Shown: piece by piece, positions 31,087-38,575 of the stretch
Layout of the letters: the number at the start of each line of letters is the position of its first letter
Numbering within the stretch: position 1 is the stretch's first letter
Assembly: GCF_022884085.1 (NCBI RefSeq)
Contig: NZ_JAGGCS010000021.1
Coordinates: 2,509 to 51,051 of the forward strand
Reading direction: 5' to 3'
From: Paenirhizobium cremeum
GTDB lineage: Bacteria > Pseudomonadota > Alphaproteobacteria > Rhizobiales > Rhizobiaceae
Length of the DNA: 48,543 bases
The notes under the pieces: generated by a model
Told to the model about the DNA's origin: nothing
Databases searched by the model: none
What the model saw: the letters and a program-made list of their open reading frames with translations, nothing else
Translations under genes and position numbers: made by a program

Positions 31087-31408
31087 CGACGAATACGAAT
31101 GCGTGTGTGACTGGCTGCAGCTCAAATGGCTGCCAATCGAAAATCCGTCCGCAGCCGAGACTGAACGGATGGACGAATACCTGGCGCTGCCGGATAGCGA
31201 GCGAAGCGCCGCGATACGGTCAATGTCCGAGGACGAGGCGGAATGGTACATCGAACTGGAGACTGCCCGGGCGCTCTATGTCGACCCTGTCGATCGGGGC
31301 GGTATAACCGCCGCCAAGCTCGCACGTTATCCCGACCGATATCGTTGGGATCCCGAAAAACCGGCGGACTCTGAACGCGGCCGCCAGTCACGAACGAACG
31401 TCCTTTAA
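31079..31408 (+). CDS. Small acidic protein, last gene of the zinc-ribbon operon
   Basis: 109 residues, unrecognised. It overlaps gene 10 (ATGGATAA). Composition is strongly acidic and Trp-rich: MDNDEYECVCDWLQLKWLPI, then AETERMDEYLALPDSERSAA and SEDEAEWYIELETARALYVD. Two cysteines (CVC) at the start are not in a ribbon arrangement. The next genes run on the opposite strand, so the operon ends here. Confidence 0.5.
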   Translation: MDNDEYECVCDWLQLKWLPIENPSAAETERMDEYLALPDSERSAAIRSMSEDEAEWYIELETARALYVDPVDRGGITAAKLARYPDRYRWDPEKPADSERGRQSRTNVL

Positions 31409-31527
31409 AGATTCTCAGACAGTTTGATATTGGCAGGATCGTTCATGGTCATGGCCTGCGAAAAGGATAATGCGACGGCGTTCAACTCACGCCAGACATC
31501 GGCGACAAAGATCGGCAAATGCAGCAT
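31405..31527 (-). CDS. Possible 40-residue small protein
   Basis: Frame on the minus strand with GGAGAG eight bases before ATG 31527, reading MLHLPIFVADVWRELNAVAL and ending NDPANIKLSENL. It is convergent with, and touches, the last operon gene. Its composition is plausible, but there is no homology I recognise. The remaining bases up to 31711 hold no other supported feature. Confidence 0.3.
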   Translation of the reverse strand: MLHLPIFVADVWRELNAVALSFSQAMTMNDPANIKLSENL

Positions 31528-31711
31528 GGTATGCTCTCCAAGCCTTTAATTATAAAACCGTTTATGTGACATCAGGATCGGCAAAAAATGGAAGAGGTTC
31601 CAACACGGATAGAACCAGCCTTTTTCGAGGAATCCATACCAGCATCGATGGCGCAAAATTGCGGAACCAAGGAGCAATAGCCCCACTGCGTACAACGTAG
31701 CCACGCTCTTC

Positions 31712-32353
31712 CTACGGCTTGCGGACATAGATGGGATCCTCAGGCAGCGGATCAGGAACGCGCGATTTTCCGTGCTCGTTCACGCCGGCGCCGATTTCGA
31801 TGATCTGCCAAAGGTCGTCCGCATTCTCCATACCGAATTCATCTTCCAGCATCGCGATGAACGCCCTTGTCGAAAGAATGTCCAGATTAAGATCTTCGCT
31901 CTGCCTGAGGGCTGCGCGGGCGCGTCGGTCATCGACCAGGAGAACGACAGCCTCGCTGTCCTCGACGATGGTTTCTGCCGCCTTGAGAATGTCGAAAAGA
32001 CTGTAGTCGCCGCGATCAGCCCAGTCCGGCTTCAGGTCAGGATGGCTTCCACCCATCGTCCAGTTCGTCATCGCTTTCGAATATTCGCGTCCGACGGCGG
32101 TTTCAATCACCGAAACTCGATGCCTGTTTTCGTCAAACCATTCCGCTATCGTTCGGCGTTGATCCGTCCGTTGATCGTCGCCAGGATCTGGATCTCGTGT
32201 GGCCTCGATTTGCACCATATCCGTGATCCAGACGTCGACGCCGGGAACGAACAGACAATCCAGCGCCTCGCGCCCGGCCATGGAGAGCAGGGAAAGCGGC
32301 GAATTGTCCGGGATGAGAAGGCGTGGCCTACGAGAGATATCGTCATCCATCAT
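31712..32353 (-). CDS. PIN-like toxin of a Phd-type toxin-antitoxin pair
   Basis: 213 residues, intact. PRLLIPDNSPLSLLSMAGRE holds the first acidic residue; WITDMVQIEATRDPDPGDDQ the second; DWADRGDYSLFDILKAAE the third; AVVLLVDDRRARAALRQSED the fourth, which is the spacing of PIN-like nucleases. ATG 32353 overlaps the antitoxin stop (ATGATG; ATG 32350 is an alternative). Paralogue of the frameshifted gene at 22612-23230. Activity as an RNase toxin is inferred from fold-like residues and partner, not proven. Confidence 0.7.
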   Translation of the reverse strand: MMDDDISRRPRLLIPDNSPLSLLSMAGREALDCLFVPGVDVWITDMVQIEATRDPDPGDDQRTDQRRTIAEWFDENRHRVSVIETAVGREYSKAMTNWTMGGSHPDLKPDWADRGDYSLFDILKAAETIVEDSEAVVLLVDDRRARAALRQSEDLNLDILSTRAFIAMLEDEFGMENADDLWQIIEIGAGVNEHGKSRVPDPLPEDPIYVRKP

Positions 32354-32694
32354 CGCATGCGCCACCGGCTCATCGCGCGATCAATCTCTTGCTCGATCTC
32401 CTCCGAGTTCCGTCCATTCAGAGCATCTTCGGCCATTCGGACAACATAGGAGGGATCGCGCGTATCGTAACCAAGCGGATCGACCGATCGTCTATGGAGT
32501 GTCGGTCGGGATTTGCGAACTTCAGCGGGGACGGGTTCCCCTGCTGCGGTCTTCAGTCGAATGAACTCTTCCGCAGACATAACCACTGCCCGAGGCTGTT
32601 CCCGGTTCGTCACCAGAACAGCTTCGACATCGGCCGCCCTTAAAACGTCACCTAAGTTCTTTTGCAGGTTGATCGAGCGAATAGTTTGCATCAT
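32350..32694 (-). CDS. Phd/YefM-like antitoxin
   Basis: 114 residues. ATG 32694 follows GGAGGTGT. MQTIRSINLQKNLGDVLRAA, then AVLVTNREQPRAVVMSAEEF, is a Phd/YefM DNA-binding N-terminus. The C-terminal half (SVDPLGYDTRDPSYVVRMAE, then NGRNSEEIEQEIDRAMSRW) should bind the toxin. A perfect 14-bp palindrome lies 12 bases upstream of the start, the likely autoregulatory operator. Clearly related to 23227-23577 but well diverged. Confidence 0.78.
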   Translation of the reverse strand: MMQTIRSINLQKNLGDVLRAADVEAVLVTNREQPRAVVMSAEEFIRLKTAAGEPVPAEVRKSRPTLHRRSVDPLGYDTRDPSYVVRMAEDALNGRNSEEIEQEIDRAMSRWRMR

Positions 32695-32706
32695 ACACCT
32701 CCGGGC

Positions 32707-32720
32707 AATTTACGTAAATT
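32707..32720. promoter_or_regulatory. Probable antitoxin operator
   Basis: Perfect palindrome AATTTACGTAAATT directly upstream of the intact Phd-like antitoxin, overlapping a possible -10 region (TTGCGC, 16 bases, TAAATT on the minus strand). Phd-family antitoxins repress their own operon by binding short palindromes of this kind. Confidence 0.6.
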
Positions 32721-32974
32721 TACATATTTCGCCTTTCAGCGCAAATTCTTCATGAGAGTGGAATGGGGCTCGGCTCCGCCCCTCCCTCATGCGGCAATCG
32801 AGGCCCCGATGCCCCGGCCGCGATCCGCAGCCTGCGGCAACACTGTCTGGATAACCGGACGGATCTGGAGGCAAGGCCGCCGATCGTAAAATCTTAAGCC
32901 TGCAGGCAGTTTTGGGGCTCCCAGCGTTGCCAGGTCCCTGTAGCGTCCGGCTTCGATCCGCTGGAGGTAACACG

Positions 32975-33295
32975 ATGACGATCTTCAACTCTCGCAATCC
33001 CGCCGGCCAGGCGGCGCTGGAACTGGGCCTGCTCACCGCCGGCATCGCGTCGACGTTCCATGACGCGCTCGCCGCCGGCATCCAGGCTGCCGACCGCGCC
33101 CGGGAGCGCCGCGCCGCCTATCAGTTCGCGTGCGACCTGGCGGAGGCCCGTGGCCGCGCCGACGAACTCGGCCATATCGCCATTCGCGCCGTCAAACATG
33201 TTGCGGCGCTCGAAGCCGAAGTCCGTCGTCTGCAGACCGCTCTCACTCAGCGCCAGGCCCATATCGACCGTCTGCGTACGGGAGGTGGCGCATGA
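32975..33295 (+). CDS. Small helical hypothetical protein
   Basis: 106 residues from ATG 32975, which has CTGGAGGT ahead of it. Ala- and Arg-rich, mostly helical (ALAAGIQAADRARERRAAYQ), ending in a probable coiled coil (HVAALEAEVRRLQTALTQRQ). Unrecognised; similar small proteins are common on rhizobial plasmids. It overlaps the next gene by four bases. The 280 bases upstream hold the antitoxin operator and no other supported feature. Confidence 0.55.
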   Translation: MTIFNSRNPAGQAALELGLLTAGIASTFHDALAAGIQAADRARERRAAYQFACDLAEARGRADELGHIAIRAVKHVAALEAEVRRLQTALTQRQAHIDRLRTGGGA

Positions 33296-33507
33296 GTGTT
33301 ATCCCCGATCTTTCCGATGAGGGTCTGGTGAAGCAGTGTGGTGATGTGATGCACGAGATGCCGGAATTGTACGAGGCGCTGCGGCGCTTCGAGATCGAAC
33401 GCCGGCCGCGATCCGGGCCGGGCGATTTCGCAATGAAGAGCAATGGTATCTCAATGGAGCGTGTCGGCAGCACGATACGCATTCGTGTTGCTAGTGCCAG
33501 GGGTTAG
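33292..33507 (+). CDS. 71-residue hypothetical protein
   Basis: Starts at an ATGA overlap with the preceding gene, so it is probably co-translated. It reads MSVIPDLSDEGLVKQCGDVM, then PELYEALRRFEIERRPRSGP and ends ERVGSTIRIRVASARG. Its last 57 bases overlap the end of a convergent gene. Unrecognised. Confidence 0.5.
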   Translation: MSVIPDLSDEGLVKQCGDVMHEMPELYEALRRFEIERRPRSGPGDFAMKSNGISMERVGSTIRIRVASARG

Positions 33508-34047
33508 AACAAGTTCGCGAAACCGGGCGGCCACCACTTGTCGCTTTGCCTCCTCGGTTTCTTCGGCGCTCGGGATTTTCAGGATCTCGGGCGCCTCCAC
33601 CTCCGGCTTCGGCCTGGCATAAGCTGGCTTTACACTCCTGGCTTTCAGGCTGCGAGCGCACGCGGCCGTCGTCGACATGCTGAGCTTGACGAGATCATCG
33701 TCGCTCAACCGCAGCAGCCAGTCCTGTTCCGCCACTTCCAGCACAGACAGATCCATCGTGGCACGGCCGGCAGCGTCCGCCCGGGCGTAGAGGCGAACCA
33801 CTTCGGCCGGAGACATCGCCCGCGCCATCGCATCGGCCGCCGCCTGCTGCTGTTTCGCAAGCCGATCGGCATCATCGACGTCGGAAGTTTGTATGTTTTC
33901 GAACCCTTCCGTGTCCGGTGGCGGCATCTGTCCGAACAATCGCAGGATTGGGGCAAAAATCGCCACGAGCAGCCCCAGGGCAGCGTCCAACCAGGTCAGC
34001 GGGTTGAGCAAGTTCCACAGCGATTTCTTTGGTCTTTCCTTTTTCAT
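33451..34047 (-). CDS. Hypothetical membrane-anchored protein
   Basis: 198 residues from ATG 34047, preceded by GGGAG; the open frame extends far upstream, but without a better start. A basic N-terminus (MKKERPKKSLWNLLNPLTW) leads into one hydrophobic segment (DAALGLLVAIFAPILRLFG). The rest is cytoplasmic-looking and helical (RLAKQQQAAADAMARAMSPA, then LEVAEQDWLLRLSDDDLVKL). Probably an inner-membrane protein of unknown role. Confidence 0.5.
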   Translation of the reverse strand: MKKERPKKSLWNLLNPLTWLDAALGLLVAIFAPILRLFGQMPPPDTEGFENIQTSDVDDADRLAKQQQAAADAMARAMSPAEVVRLYARADAAGRATMDLSVLEVAEQDWLLRLSDDDLVKLSMSTTAACARSLKARSVKPAYARPKPEVEAPEILKIPSAEETEEAKRQVVAARFRELVLTPGTSNTNAYRAADTLH

Positions 34048-34392
34048 GTCGGACTCCCTTGGTGATGAAGCCAAGAGTCTCGCCGGCGACCGCAAGTGAC
34101 AAAGGGCGCGAAGTCGTACGATCCTGCCCCTCCGCGATCGTTCACCCGTCGAAGCCGGGATTATCGCCACTCCATCGAACATCGGGTATCGAAGTGCCGC
34201 CAAGAAAATGCATCGGACGTTCATTTTCCCTCTTGCGCCCGGTTTGGTTTGCTCCAACACTTTTGATGTGGGGTCGCACAAAGGCGGGTTTCCACAGTCG
34301 ATAACCTCCTGAACAGCAGGACAATTTAACGCACGACGACCTCGGCGCGAATGGCGAAGCCATACTCCAGGTCTCCAACAGAAGGTCATGCG
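34048..34392. other. 345-bp intergenic region
   Basis: Lies between two divergent small genes and probably contains their promoters. I see no convincing gene, repeat or hairpin in it. Confidence 0.5.
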
Positions 34393-34710
34393 ATGTCGCA
34401 CAACATCACCAAAATCATCGAAGGTCTCCGCTACAGCACACTCACGGCGACCGAAGTCTGCAACTTTGAGAGCTCCAACGGTTCGAGGGACTTCCGCTAC
34501 GAAGATACAAGCCTTTACCTGTCGCCCCGGGGGCGTTTCTTCCTGGCGGGGTATGGCGGTCCGCTGAGCAGGTGGTCGCGCTCTGATTACGGCGGCTACA
34601 CTGGCGGCGAGGGATTGCTCCCCGTCACCATCGCGGAAGCCCGCTCGTTTGCCGAGGAGCACGCCTCCGCGCAAACCATCGCAGAGTTCTTCGAGATCGA
34701 GGACGCCTAA
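34393..34710 (+). CDS. Hypothetical protein
   Basis: 105 residues from ATG 34393, preceded by AGAAGG. It reads ITKIIEGLRYSTLTATEVCN, then FRYEDTSLYLSPRGRFFLAG and YGGYTGGEGLLPVTIAEARS, ending AEEHASAQTIAEFFEIEDA. Conserved-looking Gly/Tyr/aromatic composition, but no family recognised. A tiny frame follows two bases after the stop. Confidence 0.55.
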   Translation: MSHNITKIIEGLRYSTLTATEVCNFESSNGSRDFRYEDTSLYLSPRGRFFLAGYGGPLSRWSRSDYGGYTGGEGLLPVTIAEARSFAEEHASAQTIAEFFEIEDA

Positions 34711-34711
34711 C

Positions 34712-34816
34712 ATGGAGCGCATGAGAGCCAGCAAAAGCCCGGGACGGCAGCGACAAATCGATGCGCTCCTGCAGCAGACGAACCGCCACGAGATCGACAT
34801 GGCGGCGGCATCCTGA
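34712..34816 (+). CDS. Possible 34-residue peptide
   Basis: ATG 34712 follows GAGGACGCCTAAC, directly after the previous stop. The peptide is basic and helical (MERMRASKSPGRQRQIDALL, then QQTNRHEIDMAAAS). The spacing and ribosome-binding site suggest translation with the upstream gene; nothing else supports it. Confidence 0.3.
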   Translation: MERMRASKSPGRQRQIDALLQQTNRHEIDMAAAS

Positions 34817-34962
34817 CCTGCCTAGTCAGAGGCTCGTACTTTGACGCGGACGCCATCAAGGAAGCGCACCCCCGTGCCCTTGAACTGGCATATCTCCACC
34901 TCGGCGACGACTGAGGAACCTGGCTGATCACGGCGGGTAGCGAACACCAACGGAGTCCCAGC

Positions 34963-35153
34963 ATGAACAAGAACGACGCGAATGCCCTGCCTCGGCGGGA
35001 GCGGCGAAGCCATGCCGATCGACTGACGGTCGACGTGCCTTCAGGGACACTGACGGCCCTCAAGATCCACGTCGCCCGCGCGAAACTACCATTCGTGCAG
35101 TGGTGACCTCGCTGATCCAGAGGGAAATCGCATCGGAGGGTCAGCGCGAATAG
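34963..35153 (+). pseudogene. Ribbon-helix-helix (CopG/Arc-like) protein, frameshifted
   Basis: ATG 34963 follows CGGAG. It begins MNKNDANALPRRERRSHADR and continues LTVDVPSGTLTALKIHVARAK, a ribbon-helix-helix strand and first helix. The frame then stops at 35104, but the next frame reads TTIRAVVTSLIQREIASEGQ to a stop at 35153, the expected second helix. One extra A in AAA at 35083-35085 would rejoin them as a 64-residue DNA-binding protein. Probably a plasmid regulator or partition accessory; now broken, or a sequencing error. Confidence 0.6.
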
Positions 35154-35234
35154 AACCCGGCGAATGGTCGTCGATCGACACTACCAACTCCACCGGCCAC
35201 TCGGCCGTCTATTCCCCGAATAGGATACCGACAT

Positions 35235-35666
35235 ATGGACATGAACAAGATCGCAGCTCAAGAAGCTCTGTTCCACGCATGCTGCGAGGCGCTGGTTAAC
35301 CAGATGCGCAGCATTGACGAGGCCGACTGTGGCGATGGCCTCACTGCAGGTTGGTACCTGCAACTCACTCCTACGGGCATCAGCTTGCGGCAAGAGGCAG
35401 ACGTACAGAACAAGCCGCGGACGCTGTTGGTAAGCTTGCCCTCAAATCTGCATGTCTGGAACCTGGCCCGGGCTTTATCCTCATCGACCGGCTGCATGGC
35501 GATCTCCTATGTGCTCTTCATGTTCGGACAGTTTCCCGCCGACATGCCACGGCAGTATCGCGACGAGATCCGGAAAGCCGCCGAGGCCGTCGTGTCCCAT
35601 GCCGTAAAGCTGCAGCATGACGAGGAAAGAGCTGAATTCGGCCGCAAGTCAGCGACGCGGCACTAG
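35235..35666 (+). CDS. Hypothetical protein
   Basis: 143 residues, unrecognised. AGGATACCGAC lies before ATG 35235; ATG 35241 is also possible. Sequence includes AAQEALFHACCEALVNQMRS, GWYLQLTPTGISLRQEADVQ and SYVLFMFGQFPADMPRQYRD, ending in a helical AAEAVVSHAVKLQHDEERAE. Possibly transcribed with the methyltransferase that begins 177 bases downstream. Confidence 0.5.
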   Translation: MDMNKIAAQEALFHACCEALVNQMRSIDEADCGDGLTAGWYLQLTPTGISLRQEADVQNKPRTLLVSLPSNLHVWNLARALSSSTGCMAISYVLFMFGQFPADMPRQYRDEIRKAAEAVVSHAVKLQHDEERAEFGRKSATRH

Positions 35667-35842
35667 GTCGCCGTGACGCTTCGACCATTTGACTGACCCT
35701 GGGTGAGGGCGCCCGAAACCCTCTCGACCCTAGAACACGGGATCGCTACCCGGAATCCCAATCCTTCTCATCAACACGTGTCTTTCGACGCGGCCATTGG
35801 TCCGCGAACGGAAAGTCGCGCTCATCACCCGGAATTCTCTTG

Positions 35843-36886
35843 ATGAACCCTGCTCAACCACTCTACTCGACCGCCTATGGACAAGCCTGGTGCGGCAATG
35901 CGCTCGAACTCATCGATCGGCTTGATGAGGAAAGCGTCGACCTGGTCATGACCTCGCCACCGTTTCCGCTGCTGAGACCAAAAGCTTATGGCAATGAGGA
36001 CCAGACCGCTTATGTCGACTGGCTCGCCGCCTTTGCCGAGAAAGTCATGCCAAAACTCGCAACAGACGGCAGCTTCGTCATCGATCTCGGCGGGGCCTAT
36101 CAACGCGGCACCCCTTCTCGCAGCCTTCACATCTACAAAGTCGTTCTTCGTCTCTGCGAAGACCTGGGGTACCATCTTTGCCAGGAATTTTACTGGCACA
36201 ATACGGCCAAGCTGCCGAGCCCGATCGAATGGGTGAACAAGCGCAAGATCCGCGCCAAGGACGCCGTCAACACGATCCTGTGGCTCGGCAAATCGCCGTG
36301 GCCGAAGGCAGACGTCCGAAACGTCCTCACCCCATACAGCGAAAGGATGCGCAAACTTCTCGCGGAAACAGATAACCGCACGGAAGAAGCCGTTCGACCG
36401 AGCGGGCACAGCATGACGAAAACCATTGCACGCGATAACGGCGGAGCTATTCCTTCCAACGTGCTGGAAATTCCAAACACGAGCAGCAATGACGCCTATC
36501 TGCGCCGCTGCAAGAGACTTGGGGTAACCCCACACCCGGCCCGGTTTCCAAGATTGCTTCCGGAATTCTTCATCAGGATGCTGACCGCTCCCGACGATCT
36601 CGTCGTTGATATCTTTGCCGGATCAAACACGACCGGCGAGGCGGCGGAGAGGTTGCATCGGCGCTGGATCTCATTCGAGATGAACAGGGATTATGTCGCG
36701 TCCTCCCTCCTTCGTTTCGCCACCGACACATGCGACGACGATTTGCGCGCTGCCTATACAGCCGTGTTGGCACCGAATGAACTGGACCTTGCCAGCATGT
36801 CATCCACCCCGACGCACGTGCCGGACGCGGGCTTTCGGGAGATTGTTCATTCGGAGCGGATTTGGAGCGCGTCGCCGTTGGGTTGA
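35843..36886 (+). CDS. PvuII-like DNA methyltransferase (beta class, probably N4-cytosine)
   Basis: 347 residues from ATG 35843. The beta-class order is visible: catalytic motif VMTSPPFPLLRPKAYGNE near the N-terminus, GSFVIDLGGAYQRGTPSRS, then LPSPIEWVNKRKIRAKDAVN, RPSGHSMTK, PARFPRLLPEFFIRMLTAPD and SAM-binding VDIFAGSNTTGEAAE at the end. From memory this order and many of these stretches match M.PvuII, an N4-cytosine methylase of CAGCTG. The specificity here is an inference. No endonuclease or controller gene is seen next to it, so it appears solitary. Confidence 0.88.
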   Translation: MNPAQPLYSTAYGQAWCGNALELIDRLDEESVDLVMTSPPFPLLRPKAYGNEDQTAYVDWLAAFAEKVMPKLATDGSFVIDLGGAYQRGTPSRSLHIYKVVLRLCEDLGYHLCQEFYWHNTAKLPSPIEWVNKRKIRAKDAVNTILWLGKSPWPKADVRNVLTPYSERMRKLLAETDNRTEEAVRPSGHSMTKTIARDNGGAIPSNVLEIPNTSSNDAYLRRCKRLGVTPHPARFPRLLPEFFIRMLTAPDDLVVDIFAGSNTTGEAAERLHRRWISFEMNRDYVASSLLRFATDTCDDDLRAAYTAVLAPNELDLASMSSTPTHVPDAGFREIVHSERIWSASPLG

Positions 36887-37018
36887 ACTTATGACGGCGC
36901 CGATCCTCGATAACCAAACAGTGGGCGCGAAGCACATGCCGGGAAGGGCCAGAGCAGGGGGGCCAGAACAGGGCAACCTCACCAGAGGCAACGGCATCAT
37001 TCTCCCCACCTTTCCGCC

Positions 37019-37276
37019 ATGTCATTCAACCCGCTCGAAATGTTGGGGAAATCGATCCGCCGAGGTTGCCGCAACCGGCCGATCTGATCACCTTCGAATG
37101 AATTCAATGCGAATCTCAGTATGCGCGTCTTTGCCCCTGCTCTCTCCAAGGCCCGTTTCGAACAACTGTTGTGCGCATCTGCCGTGGAGCAGGACGAAGA
37201 GAGGCAAGTCGTTGAGATCACGATCCGAGAGCGGATGAAGGCCGGTGGAGGCCAGTCCGCGGAAAAGAACATTTGA
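37019..37276 (+). pseudogene. Possible small gene with internal TGA
   Basis: ATG 37019 opens MSFNPLEMLGKSIRRGCRNR and meets TGA at 37085-37087. The same frame then stays open to 37276 and includes SMRVFAPALSKARFEQLLCA and QVVEITIRERMKAGGG. The second half could alternatively be a separate 51-residue gene starting at ATG 37121. Neither start has a clear ribosome-binding site. Unrecognised and weakly supported. Confidence 0.25.
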
Positions 37277-37291
37277 GCCTCAACTCCAGGC

Positions 37292-37729
37292 TCAAAACCG
37301 ATCTTGAGCGGCAATCGGATCCTCGCCGTTGCCTCGGTTAGCCGGCGTATCGCCAGCAAATCTACCGGTGATGACCGGCAGATAGCCCCTTTTCCGCTTC
37401 TTGCGTACCAGCATCAGAAAATGGATCGCGGCGTCCCGCTCGATCGCGAAAACGTCGCGTTTCTCACCGCCGCGCTTGCCGATCCGTCCCCATTGCCGCA
37501 CGACGGCGATTTCACCGAAGAGCGTCGGTTCGATGGCGAGCATATAGTAGCGCGACAGGTTTTGGGTACGGTCGATCTTGCGACAATAGAGACGGTACGG
37601 GTAGAGAGCCATGCCGGCAGCATCGCCAAACCGCTGCCTCAAGTCCAATGAGACTTTTGAATCGGTCGAGGCGCTCCGATTCATCGGCGTGATGGGTGGG
37701 TTATCGGCGCCGGAAGCTCTCATGGACAA
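37292..37729 (-). CDS. WGR-domain protein
   Basis: Up to 145 residues. A WGR domain is evident: YRLYCRKIDRTQNLSRYYML, then EIAVVRQWGRIGKRGGEKRD and ERDAAIHFLMLVRKKRKRGY. Small WGR proteins are frequent on rhizobial replicons; the domain is thought to bind nucleic acid, as in PARP enzymes, but the role in bacteria is not settled. The start is uncertain: 37729, or ATG 37684 or 37612, none with a strong Shine-Dalgarno. The C-terminal 25 residues are polar. Confidence 0.75.
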   Translation of the reverse strand: MSMRASGADNPPITPMNRSASTDSKVSLDLRQRFGDAAGMALYPYRLYCRKIDRTQNLSRYYMLAIEPTLFGEIAVVRQWGRIGKRGGEKRDVFAIERDAAIHFLMLVRKKRKRGYLPVITGRFAGDTPANRGNGEDPIAAQDRF

Positions 37730-37747
37730 ACCCGTTGGCAGGACCAG

Positions 37748-37855
37748 TCATCCTAATTCTGCGCGTTGTTCGGGGCTGTGCCTGGAGATGATGCGACCCT
37801 ATTTGTCGATCCAGCCGAGTTCCAGCATCTCCTCCTGCGTCATGGAGCGCATCAT
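37748..37855 (-). pseudogene. Possible small gene with internal TAG
   Basis: From ATG 37855 the frame reads MMRSMTQEEMLELGWIDK, meets TAG (complement of 37799-37801), and continues in frame GRIISRHSPEQRAELG to a stop at 37748. The natural continuation suggests a nonsense change in a 35-codon gene. The start is a guess. Confidence 0.3.
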
Positions 37856-38067
37856 GCCGGTTATCGAGTCGCCGGTGTTCTTGGTTTTGACGTCTGCGCC
37901 ATGCTCCGAGAGCCTGTCGTCGCGCAACCCCGAGCAGGGCGCAGGCGGCCTTGGCCTGACTGCACGCGGCTCAGCGGGCATCGCATCAGGAAAGTGGAAC
38001 CTGAAATGCGTCCATGTAATTATATCCGCATGAAGCATGACCTCCGCTCAATCATGAGGTAATCCCC

Positions 38068-38310
38068 ATGCGGACCGTAGATGACTGGCTCGAAGACTGG
38101 CTTGCCGAGCATCGCAATGTCAGGCTGGAAGACGCGCACCCGATGGCCAATGCCGTGCGAGCCGCTGCGCTCGCCGATGGTTATAGCCTGGAGCTACTTC
38201 GTGATGCCGGCGACGGCGACATAGAACGGTTTGTAGGTCCCGTGGTGGTTTCGCAGGTTATCGCGGGGTCTACCGTAGCGCCGCTGGAGGGGACAATCGG
38301 AAGAGTTTAA
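38068..38310 (+). CDS. 80-residue hypothetical protein
   Basis: ATG 38068 follows GAGGTAATCCCC. It reads MRTVDDWLEDWLAEHRNVRL, then ALADGYSLELLRDAGDGDIE and ends VVSQVIAGSTVAPLEGTIGRV. Acidic and unrecognised. It is convergent with the next gene, with 7 bases between the stop codons. Confidence 0.5.
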   Translation: MRTVDDWLEDWLAEHRNVRLEDAHPMANAVRAAALADGYSLELLRDAGDGDIERFVGPVVVSQVIAGSTVAPLEGTIGRV

Positions 38311-38317
38311 GGCGGGC

Positions 38318-38533
38318 TCAGAGAATGCCCTGTTCGGCTTCCACCTCAGCAATGGCCGCTTCAAGCTTTTCCATCATCCTGCGCAGTGCCGCCTCTGACG
38401 GCCTTGGATCCAATCGATCCACGCTTTTGGTCACGCCCTCCCGCGCCTTGGCGTATACCTCAAGGCGGGCTGTTGGCGTGTTTTCCGGTAGCCGGGCGAG
38501 AGTGCTGCGCAGGATGATGAGGTAAGGGTTCAT
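38318..38533 (-). CDS. 71-residue helical hypothetical protein
   Basis: From ATG 38533: MNPYLIILRSTLARLPENTP, then ARLEVYAKAREGVTKSVDRL and MMEKLEAAIAEVEAEQGIL. This opening is common to a group of small rhizobial proteins of unknown function. The upstream in-frame start at 38557 lies in the intergenic sequence. The C-terminus is a probable coiled coil. Confidence 0.5.
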   Translation of the reverse strand: MNPYLIILRSTLARLPENTPTARLEVYAKAREGVTKSVDRLDPRPSEAALRRMMEKLEAAIAEVEAEQGIL

Positions 38534-38575
38534 GGCCTTGGACCGTACCCGAAGCATGTAAACCGCGTGTTAAGC

